The notes beneath the pieces are model-generated. The model made no database searches. It saw only the letters and a program-made list of their open reading frames with translations, and was not told the DNA's origin. A DNA stretch of 16,194 nt from positions 1-16,194 of the forward strand of contig JABHDC010000282.1 in the NCBI GenBank assembly GCA_018673255.1, read 5' to 3'. This document shows positions 7,083 through 13,327 of the stretch, in pieces. The DNA comes from Gemmatimonadota bacterium (GTDB lineage: Bacteria; Latescibacterota; UBA2968; UBA8231). The position numbers and the translations under genes are program-made. How positions within the stretch are numbered: the first letter of the stretch is position 1; every line of letters starts with the position of its first letter.

Positions 7083-8978
7083 CTAACGGGGCTGCAATTC
7101 GAGCATCAGATCTTGCCGCGGCAGGTCCACACTCAGGACCCTCACGTCGAATGTGTCACCAGGCCGCGCGCCGGTTGGCAGTGGCACAGACGTCTCCAGT
7201 GCCAATTCCGGTAACAGCAGCGGGCCGCGTCGTCCGCGTGCATCGACCAGGACACCTTCTCCACGCCATTGAGGTCGTTGCTGCAGGTAGAGGAGAGTCC
7301 AGTGTCGACGGGCATCCGACTCGCCACCACGGACCCCACCCGCCACTGCCTCGGCGGCGCCGACACGTTCAACGAGTGTCGCCGCATCCAGGGGCGCGCC
7401 TCGGCCCAATACACTGCGCAGTTGCTGGTGAGCGACCAGGTCGAGATATCGGCGCAGGGGACTGGTGGCGCGAGCATACAACTCCACACCCAGACCCGAG
7501 TGTGGTGCCGGTGCGCCACTGACACGGCCCGGTCGCTGACAGCGACGACGCGCGAAATCAGCAGCGGGCCCCGGCTGCAGAGACTCAGCCTTTTCTACCG
7601 CATCCGGATCCGGCGCCTCCTGCGTGGAAAAGGGGAAGGGCAGATCCCGCTCGGCAGCATAACGGGCAGCCCCTTCACCTGCCAGGATCATCGCTTCGGC
7701 CACCATGTCCCGACTCAGCAGCCACTCGAGCGGCTCGATCTCGATCCGAGGGCCATCCGGTGTGCCGACGCCGTCCACGTGAATGCGGGCTTCAGGCCAG
7801 CGCAGATCGAGGGCGCCGGCCTGCATGCGTCGGGCATGAATGCGCCGGGTCAATGCGTGAATTGCTGTCAGCGGCGACGCAGACGAGTCCTCACAGGCAA
7901 GAATCACATCAGCCTGCGCATAGCTGAGCCGCTCGACCTGAATCCAGGATGGTGTGACATCGACCTGAGTGATGGCGCCGTCCGCGTCGATCTCGATGCG
8001 GAAGGAGAGGGCGGGCGAGCGATCGTGCAGGCCGAGTCCGAGATGCTCAACGAGGGGACGGGGCAGCATGGTGATCGGCGACGTCGGTAGATAGAGCGTA
8101 GCGCCTCGGCCACGGGCTTCCAGGTCGAGGGGGCTGTCTACGGGTGCCAGTGCCGCGACATCCGCCACGTGAACCCAGAGTGCGCCATCTGCGTCGAGAC
8201 TGACCGCATCATCCGGATCGGTGTTTCCCTCGTCGTCGATGGCGAAGGAGGCCAGATGGGTGAGATCGCGGCGTTCTTCGGTCGGCAATTCCGGGACGGG
8301 TGTCTCCGGCGACTTCAGAGGCAGATCATGTCGTCTCAGATGGGGGATGCGTGTGTTGTCCCACCACCCCATGCTCAGCAGCAGTGCGTGAGCATTCTCC
8401 GGTGATTCGGATCGCCCCAGTTCGCGCAGAAGTCGAGATCGAGGGCCCCTGTCCTCGGCCAGTGCTTCTACCTCCCTGAGGTGATCTGCGTCTTCGGGCA
8501 CACACTGCCCCTGGCGTGCGCGTTCGACGAAGGCCTCCCACGCGGCGGCAGCACGGGCGACCTCGGTGCGTGCTTGACGCTCTGTGGTCACATCCTCGTC
8601 GCTACGGGCGGCAATGGCCTCGACGGTTCCATCAAAGAGCAGGCCGTCATTCAGCAACATCCAACTGCACCAAACGTGCTGTGATGTCGGCGGATCGCTG
8701 AACAGCAGCCCCGCCAAGTCCTGGAGACTCACCGTCTCCTGCTCGGAGACAAGCAGCTCGCGGACGCCGTCTGCCTCCAGCACGAGGTCGTCATCGAGAC
8801 GCGTGGGGAGGCGGGCCGGGTCGCAAGGGCCATCGTGCAATACGACGATATCCTTCGGGCGGACCTTCTGAGTGGCGCCATCCACGAGCTGAATCGTCAG
8901 TCGATCGTCGCCGGGTTCCTTGACCCGCGCGGGGCGGCCTTTGTAGAGTACGAGTCCGTCCTTTGGCGTGCGCGCCAA
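7083..8978 (-). CDS. RNase II/R-family 3'-5' exoribonuclease (RNB domain)
   Basis: 631-residue hydrolytic exoribonuclease for RNA turnover. The RNB catalytic block is at about 244-330: FAIDDEGNTDPDDAVSL supplies Asp248, Asp254, Asp256 and Asp257 with the same spacing (0, +6, +8, +9) as the metal-binding aspartates of E. coli RNase II. It is followed by HVADVAALAP and LDLEARGRGATLYLP. YARATSPLRRYLDL at 501-514 matches the conserved (T)SPxRRYxDL segment. Residues from about 571 to 631 are a probable S1-like RNA-binding domain. The N-terminus (GLVLYKGRPARV) resembles the shorter RNB proteins of cyanobacteria and plastids more than RNase R with its cold-shock domains. The frame extends back to 9140, but TTG (complement of 8976-8978) is preceded by AGGAG seven bases away, which fixes the start and frees the divergent spacer. 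It converges on panB. Confidence 0.92.
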   Translation of the reverse strand: MARTPKDGLVLYKGRPARVKEPGDDRLTIQLVDGATQKVRPKDIVVLHDGPCDPARLPTRLDDDLVLEADGVRELLVSEQETVSLQDLAGLLFSDPPTSQHVWCSWMLLNDGLLFDGTVEAIAARSDEDVTTERQARTEVARAAAAWEAFVERARQGQCVPEDADHLREVEALAEDRGPRSRLLRELGRSESPENAHALLLSMGWWDNTRIPHLRRHDLPLKSPETPVPELPTEERRDLTHLASFAIDDEGNTDPDDAVSLDADGALWVHVADVAALAPVDSPLDLEARGRGATLYLPTSPITMLPRPLVEHLGLGLHDRSPALSFRIEIDADGAITQVDVTPSWIQVERLSYAQADVILACEDSSASPLTAIHALTRRIHARRMQAGALDLRWPEARIHVDGVGTPDGPRIEIEPLEWLLSRDMVAEAMILAGEGAARYAAERDLPFPFSTQEAPDPDAVEKAESLQPGPAADFARRRCQRPGRVSGAPAPHSGLGVELYARATSPLRRYLDLVAHQQLRSVLGRGAPLDAATLVERVGAAEAVAGGVRGGESDARRHWTLLYLQQRPQWRGEGVLVDARGRRGPLLLPELALETSVPLPTGARPGDTFDVRVLSVDLPRQDLMLELQPR

Positions 8979-9072
8979 CCTTTTTCTCCTGATCGCGGAT
9001 GTCGTTGGTGAATGCGAAGTTCCTTGAGAAGCTAACGGGCCTTGGCTGCCGTCGACAGGTCCAGGACGCCAG
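8979..9072. promoter_or_regulatory. Divergent intergenic region, probably with promoters both ways
   Basis: These 94 bases separate the minus-strand exoribonuclease from the plus-strand transport operon, and the second cluster has no other upstream gap. Promoters for both directions are expected here by position. I cannot point to a convincing -35/-10 pair on either strand. A weak AGGA at 9063-9066 precedes the ATG at 9073 by six bases. The call rests on gene layout rather than on recognised motifs. Confidence 0.4.
8986..8990 (-). promoter_or_regulatory. Shine-Dalgarno site deciding a TTG start
   Basis: On the minus strand this reads AGGAG, followed by AAAAAGG and then TTG (complement of 8976-8978), a seven-base spacing. 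No other start further upstream in this frame has a comparable site, and homology to RNB proteins begins right after it. It therefore marks the true start of the exoribonuclease. Confidence 0.8.
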
Positions 9073-9357
9073 ATGACATCATTCCATACCGATCCGACCT
9101 CGACTGACCCCCTCGATGTGCTCGAGCGTGAACCCCGCAAATCCGCCTGGGTATGGTGGGGCTACCTCGTCCTCTACGCCATCGCCATCCCATGGTATTG
9201 GCCCGCCGGCTACCGGGGCCCCCTCGTGCTGGGGTTGCCCACCTGGGTCGCCGTCACGCTTGTCGCCATCGTTGCACTGGCGTTGTGGACGAATTTTGTC
9301 ATTTACCGCTGTTGGATCGATCACGGTGATGGCGCGGCGAAGGATTCCAGCCAATGA
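9073..9357 (+). CDS. Small DUF3311-like membrane protein, partner of SSS symporter
   Basis: 94-residue protein with two predicted membrane segments, about residues 27-43 (VWWGYLVLYAIAIPWYW) and 53-78 (centred on TWVAVTLVAIVALALW). The N-terminal 25 residues are charged and soluble. The pattern IPWYWP...GLPTWV resembles DUF3311-family proteins, which sit directly before sodium/solute symporters and are thought to be small partner subunits. This is family knowledge by pattern, not a search result. The ATG at 9073 has a weak AGGA six bases upstream. Its stop overlaps the symporter start as ATGA, so the two are translationally coupled, which supports the pairing. It would sit in the cytoplasmic membrane. 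Confidence 0.8.
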   Translation: MTSFHTDPTSTDPLDVLEREPRKSAWVWWGYLVLYAIAIPWYWPAGYRGPLVLGLPTWVAVTLVAIVALALWTNFVIYRCWIDHGDGAAKDSSQ

Positions 9358-10907
9358 CGGCTGAGACCGGCTTCGGCTTCGGCCCGGGGGCGTTGGCCCT
9401 CATCGGCATGTATCTGCTGTCGATGATTGGCATCGGTTGGCTGGGCCGGCTCCGGCGCGAGTCCAATAGTATGGCCGATTTCTATCTTGCGGGCCGGTCC
9501 ATGGGTTTCGCTGTCCTGTTCCTGACGCTGTATGCCACGCAATACAGTGGCAACACGATGTTCGGCTATACGGGCAAGTCGTATCGCATCGGCTTCGAGT
9601 GGACGGTCAGCGTCCTGTTCATGTTCTCCATCATCACAGGGTATCTGCTGTTCGCTCCCCGACTCGTGGCGGTGGCGCGCAGATTCCACTTCATCACACC
9701 GGGCGACTACATCCGGCAGCGATTTGGCTCGAGTGCGCTCACGCTGCTGGCGACGGTGCTGATGATCTACGCCCTCGGCAACTACACGCTGGCCCAGTTG
9801 AAGGCGATGGGGGCCGCTGTGGAGGGGATCACGGACGGGCGGATCGGTTCTGAATACGGGATCGTGGCATTGGCGATCATCATGGTCGTCTACGAAACGC
9901 TCGGGGGGATGCGTTCGGTCGCCTGGACGGATGTCATCCAGGGTGTCGTTCTGCTCCTGGGATTTGGCATTCTCCTTTTTCTCGTGCCGGAGTTGGGCGG
10001 CGGGTTGAGCCGAGTCGTTGAGCAGTTGTCGGTGCAGGAGCCACAGATGGTCACGGCGCCATCGCTTCTGACGTGTAATACCTGGATCAGTTTCATCGTG
10101 CTGCTGGGCTGCGGTGCTGCCATCTATCCACAGGCGATCCAGCGACTGTATGCGAGCAAGTCCGTTGCGGGTCTGAAGCGCTCTCTGGCCTTCATGGCTT
10201 TCATGCCCTTGACGACGACACTGATCGCGCTGATCTGCGGCGCGACGGGTCGCATCGTGCTACCGGGTATTGAAGGGGTTGAGACTGACCAGGTTCTGGC
10301 TCGCCTCTGCGGACTGATCATGCAGGACTCCGTCATTGGCTACTGGCTCGTCGTCATCATCATTGCCGCCGCCCTGGCGGCCCTCATGTCGACGGCGGAT
10401 TCGGCGTTGCTATCGATCTCTTCGATGTTCACACGCGACATCTATCACGCGCACCTGCGACAGGACAGCACCGAGGAAGAGTTGACGATGGTGGGCAAGT
10501 TATGCTCATGGGGATTCGTCATCGTTCTGGTCATCATCGCCATTGGCACTGAGAAGACCCTGGTACGTCTGCTCGAACTCAAATTCGAAGTCCTCATCCA
10601 GATCGTGCCGTGTTTCTTCCTTGGCCTGTACTGGCGTCGCCTCAGTGCCGAGGTCGTCCTGGCCGGTCTCATCACCGGACTCGTGGTGGCTCTGGGCCTG
10701 ACCTGGCTGGGGCACCCGAAACTCTGGGGTTTCCACGCAGGCGTCGTGGGCCTGGGCCTCAATGTCATCGTCTGTGCCATCGGCACTGCATGGCGCCCGG
10801 ATCTCTCGTCATATCTATCGCCTGATGTATCGCCTGATGTATCGCCTGATGTATCGCCTGATGTATCGAACGGGCAACCCGTTCCCCCGGAGGGGAGCAT
10901 CACATGA
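9354..10907 (+). CDS. Sodium:solute symporter (SSS family)
   Basis: 517-residue polytopic membrane protein of the Na+/solute symporter family, the LeuT-like fold group that includes PutP, PanF and SGLT. Family signatures: ADFYLAGRSM at 41-50, GGMRSVAWTDVIQGVVLLLG at 184-203 and STADSALLSISSMFTRDIY at 346-364, the latter with the Ser/Thr cluster around the sodium site. I count about 13 hydrophobic segments, normal for the family. Substrate cannot be read from sequence; downstream genes suggest a sugar acid or related carboxylate. The start has AAGGA nine bases upstream and overlaps the DUF3311-like gene (ATGA). The C-terminal tail after about residue 482 is soluble and carries four tandem SPDV units, unusual for this family. 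The stop overlaps the next ATG (ATGA). Confidence 0.94.
   Translation: MTAETGFGFGPGALALIGMYLLSMIGIGWLGRLRRESNSMADFYLAGRSMGFAVLFLTLYATQYSGNTMFGYTGKSYRIGFEWTVSVLFMFSIITGYLLFAPRLVAVARRFHFITPGDYIRQRFGSSALTLLATVLMIYALGNYTLAQLKAMGAAVEGITDGRIGSEYGIVALAIIMVVYETLGGMRSVAWTDVIQGVVLLLGFGILLFLVPELGGGLSRVVEQLSVQEPQMVTAPSLLTCNTWISFIVLLGCGAAIYPQAIQRLYASKSVAGLKRSLAFMAFMPLTTTLIALICGATGRIVLPGIEGVETDQVLARLCGLIMQDSVIGYWLVVIIIAAALAALMSTADSALLSISSMFTRDIYHAHLRQDSTEEELTMVGKLCSWGFVIVLVIIAIGTEKTLVRLLELKFEVLIQIVPCFFLGLYWRRLSAEVVLAGLITGLVVALGLTWLGHPKLWGFHAGVVGLGLNVIVCAIGTAWRPDLSSYLSPDVSPDVSPDVSPDVSNGQPVPPEGSIT
10821..10868 (+). repeat. 12-bp minisatellite, four exact copies, coding for SPDV units
   Basis: CCTGATGTATCG occurs four times in tandem at 10821, 10833, 10845 and 10857, without mismatch. 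A partial unit (TATCG) precedes the array. The period is a multiple of three, so the array adds PDVS repeats to the symporter tail without breaking the frame. Identical copies imply a recent or ongoing expansion. Confidence 0.95.
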
Positions 10908-12028
10908 TCATTACCAGTGTCGACATCTGGACCGTCGTGGTTCCCACCATTCCCGGGCGCGTGCACAGCCCGGAGTGGGTCGCCGAGACGGGCTGGGATC
11001 AGGTGCCCAAGCACATCCTCCGCCTCAACACGGACACGGAACTGACCGGTGTGGGTGAGACGGGCCGCGGTGTCGAACTCGACGAGGTGCAGCGCGGTGC
11101 ACGTCTTCTCGTGGGGCAAAATCCTGAGGCCCTGTGTCTGCGTGACATCAATGCTCACAGAGAGGGTCGCGTTCTGGGCGGTGAGGAACGAGGCGTGCCG
11201 GACACGGGCACGGGACCCGCGTATCAGGCCTACGAGATGGCCGTTCTCGATCTGGTTGGCAAGGCGCGGGGCGTACCGGTGCATGCCTTGCTCGGTGGGG
11301 CCGTCAGATCTCGCGTGCGGGCCGATTACTGGATGGGGCACCAGACGCCCGAAGATGGTAAGCGGAGTGTGGAGCGGGCCGTGAGCCAGGGCTTCAAGGG
11401 CGTGAAGATCAAGTGCAAGATCGAAGAGCCGATGGTGGAACGACTGCAGGCGATGCGTGATGTGGCCGGGCCGGAGTTCAAGGTGACCGTCGATCCGAAT
11501 GAGCGCTTCCACACTGCGGCTCAGGCGATTGATCTGGCGCAGCAACTTGTGGCCGTAGGCAATGTGGAGGTCTTTGAGGATCCCATTCCCAAGTCAGACA
11601 TCGAAGGATTCGTGCAGATTCATGAGGCAATCGAATGGCCTCTGGCGATGCACCTGGGGAGTGGTGAGATGATGCTCAAAGCACTTCAGGCCGGTTGTGT
11701 CGACTGCTTCAATCTCGGCTCGGGACCGGTGAAGATGCCGGATCTGGCCCACATTGCCGCTGCAGCCGGTATGCCCTGCTGGCACGGGTCCGGGAATGAT
11801 CTGGGCATCATCGACACCTCCTATATCCATGCCGCTGCGCTGGCGCCCAATTGCACGATGGCATCGGATTTTGTCGGCAGTTGGACCCGGGAAGATGATC
11901 TGATCGTGGAGCCCATCGAATTTGCCGATGGCTATACGATCACACCGGACAGACCTGGCCTGGGATGTGAATTGGATCTGGCGGCATTGCCACGTTACCA
12001 ACAGCACCACGAGGAGATCCATCCTTGA
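10904..12028 (+). CDS. Enolase-superfamily enzyme, mandelate racemase-type (probable acid-sugar dehydratase or racemase)
   Basis: 374-residue enzyme with the N-terminal capping domain and a (beta/alpha)7-beta barrel. Catalytic elements: K168-x-K170 in VKIK (a third Lys follows at 172), metal ligands Asp197 in VTVDPNE, Glu225 in FEDPIP and probably Glu255 in HLGSGE, and a His-Asp dyad of His294 in CWHGSGND with Asp267 in VDCFN. The 27-residue dyad spacing equals that of mandelate racemase (Asp270-His297). The family removes a proton alpha to a carboxylate, so the substrate is probably an acid sugar or hydroxy acid; dehydration and racemisation are both possible. A strong GGAGGGGAG at 10889-10897 lies six bases before ATG 10904. 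The gene overlaps the symporter (ATGA) and the phosphodiesterase (TTGA). Tight coupling to the transporter suggests it acts on the imported compound. Confidence 0.9.
   Translation: MIITSVDIWTVVVPTIPGRVHSPEWVAETGWDQVPKHILRLNTDTELTGVGETGRGVELDEVQRGARLLVGQNPEALCLRDINAHREGRVLGGEERGVPDTGTGPAYQAYEMAVLDLVGKARGVPVHALLGGAVRSRVRADYWMGHQTPEDGKRSVERAVSQGFKGVKIKCKIEEPMVERLQAMRDVAGPEFKVTVDPNERFHTAAQAIDLAQQLVAVGNVEVFEDPIPKSDIEGFVQIHEAIEWPLAMHLGSGEMMLKALQAGCVDCFNLGSGPVKMPDLAHIAAAAGMPCWHGSGNDLGIIDTSYIHAAALAPNCTMASDFVGSWTREDDLIVEPIEFADGYTITPDRPGLGCELDLAALPRYQQHHEEIHP
12011..12016 (+). promoter_or_regulatory. Shine-Dalgarno site supporting a TTG start
   Basis: GAGGAG ends eight bases before TTG 12025, inside the 3' end of the enolase-superfamily gene. 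It favours TTG 12025 over the in-frame ATG at 12070 as the start of the phosphodiesterase. Confidence 0.65.
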
Positions 12029-12822
12029 ATACAAGGCGAGATGGACCGTGGCCTGACGGCCCGAATGTGATGGCTTCGGTCGAAGGGATAGCCGACTCCA
12101 TCCGTGTTCCGCGCGCCGTCGTCGCTCACCGGGGCGATTCGGGGCATCGACCTGAGAATACGCAGGTCGCATTCCAGGCTGCCGTAGACATGGGCGTGGA
12201 GTGCATCGAACTCGACGTCCATCTTAGCCGGGACGGCGCACTGATCATCATTCACGATGGCAGCGTCGATCGCACCAGCGACTCTCAGGGTAAGGTGGCG
12301 GAACTCACCCTCGAGCAGATCAAGGCGATGGATGCGGGCCGCTGGTTCGGGGAGGCCTTCGCCGGCGAACGATTCCTGACGCTGGAGGAGGCCCTGGATG
12401 TAATTGCTGCTCCGGTCCGACTCAATGTGCACATCAAGGCCTACACCGAGACCCGTGACGTGGTGACGGCGGCGACGGTCAAGTGTCTGCGGGAACGTGA
12501 GTTGCTGGATCGAGCCTATCTGGCCTCGGATGAAGAGACACTGGCTGTGGCGCGGGCCTGTTGTGCAGGGATCGAGGTCTGCAATCTGAGTGTGCAACCT
12601 CCCCAAGACTACGTCGCGCGTTCGGCCGGCATCGGATGTCGGATCCTGCAGCCCGGTCATGCCATGACGACGCCGGAGCTGGTGGCGGCGGCGCACGCGC
12701 ACGAAATGCAGGTTTTTCCGTTCTTTGCCGACGAGGAAGACGAAATGCGTCGCCTCATCAACTGTGGTGTCGATGGTATGCTGACGAATGAGCCGGCCCG
12801 CTTACAGGCCCTGCTTGCTTGA
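12025..12822 (+). CDS. Glycerophosphodiester phosphodiesterase family protein
   Basis: 265-residue GDPD-family TIM-barrel phosphodiesterase, which typically hydrolyses glycerophosphodiesters to glycerol 3-phosphate and an alcohol. Catalytic and metal-binding residues are present: His35-Arg36 in AHRGDSG, Glu44-Asn45 in RPENT, Glu62 and Asp64 in IELDVHLSRDG, and His77 in IIIHDGSVDRTS. The insert continues with LTLEQIKAMDAGRWFG and the protein closes with GVDGMLTNEPARL, both typical. No signal peptide, so cytosolic. The TTG start overlaps the previous stop (TTGA) and has GAGGAG eight bases upstream; ATG 12070 would shorten a non-conserved N-terminus by 15 residues. Context suggests cleavage of an imported or derived phosphodiester, but a link to the sugar-acid enzyme next door is inference. 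Confidence 0.93.
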   Translation: MNTRRDGPWPDGPNVMASVEGIADSIRVPRAVVAHRGDSGHRPENTQVAFQAAVDMGVECIELDVHLSRDGALIIIHDGSVDRTSDSQGKVAELTLEQIKAMDAGRWFGEAFAGERFLTLEEALDVIAAPVRLNVHIKAYTETRDVVTAATVKCLRERELLDRAYLASDEETLAVARACCAGIEVCNLSVQPPQDYVARSAGIGCRILQPGHAMTTPELVAAAHAHEMQVFPFFADEEDEMRRLINCGVDGMLTNEPARLQALLA

Positions 12823-12829
12823 AGATTCT

Positions 12830-12834
12830 GGGAG
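12830..12834 (+). promoter_or_regulatory. Shine-Dalgarno site supporting a GTG start
   Basis: GGGAG lies seven bases before GTG 12842. The alternative ATG at 12857 would be 22 bases away, so GTG is the better start for the lipoprotein. Confidence 0.55.
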
Positions 12835-12841
12835 ATGATCT

Positions 12842-13327
12842 GTGAGACCAACTGCTATGAGCCGCACCCTGATGTTTTGCCTGGCGTGTGCTGTCGGCCT
12901 TGCCGGATGCGGTGACGATGATTCCAAGGAGGACGAAACTCCGACAGGTCCGGACCTGAGTGCCAATCAGGAGCTGCTGGTGGAGATGCAGAATGCCCTG
13001 GAGAAGGCCGTCGCTCTGATCTTCACCGGCGGGGGCAGTGTACCCGGTGCCGGTGGCGGACAGGTCGTCGTGGAAGGGACGTCCTTCATCTTTCAGGAGT
13101 ATTCTCCGGACGGGGAACTGATGATCGATGGGCAGCTGGATCTGAACATCTTGGCCTCGCCCGTGACGCTGAAGGGGACGATCGAGTTGACTGGTTCGAT
13201 GGAGTACCCCGTCATCGTGGACATGACGATCGATGTGAGACAGGAACCCTTCCTCTACGGTGGCACCCTGACGGTGGACGGTGAGATCTACGATGTCGCT
13301 GAACTCGAGGAAGAGGCACAGTCGTGA
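12842..13327 (+). CDS. Predicted lipoprotein of unknown function
   Basis: 161-residue protein with a lipoprotein signal: positively charged start (MRPTAMSRT), hydrophobic core LMFCLACAVG and lipobox LAGC with Cys23, followed by an acidic linker (GDDDSKEDE). It would be exported by Sec and anchored to a membrane; the aspartates after the cysteine could favour retention in the inner membrane if E. coli rules apply. The mature part has a Gly-rich loop (TGGGSVPGAGGGQ) and then alternating short hydrophobic and polar stretches that look beta-rich, with repeated GTxELxGS and GGTLTVDGE patterns. I do not recognise a family. It sits 19 bases after the phosphodiesterase and overlaps the kinase start as GTGA, so it belongs to the operon and may serve in binding or delivering the substrate, which is inference only. 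Confidence 0.8.
   Translation: MRPTAMSRTLMFCLACAVGLAGCGDDDSKEDETPTGPDLSANQELLVEMQNALEKAVALIFTGGGSVPGAGGGQVVVEGTSFIFQEYSPDGELMIDGQLDLNILASPVTLKGTIELTGSMEYPVIVDMTIDVRQEPFLYGGTLTVDGEIYDVAELEEEAQS

Noticed and set aside
7269..8090. Plus-strand open frame of 273 codons opposite the exoribonuclease
   Set aside because: It is opposite the RNB catalytic domain, has no motifs, and no ribosome-binding site or operon context.
8979..9140. Longer start for the exoribonuclease at 9140 (minus strand)
   Set aside because: The extra 54 residues have no family similarity, overlap the divergent membrane-protein gene, and lack a ribosome-binding site, whereas TTG at 8978 has AGGAG at ideal spacing.
10445..11545. 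Minus-strand open frame of 366 codons across the symporter and enolase-superfamily genes
   Set aside because: It spans the boundary of two solid plus-strand genes and has no recognisable domain.
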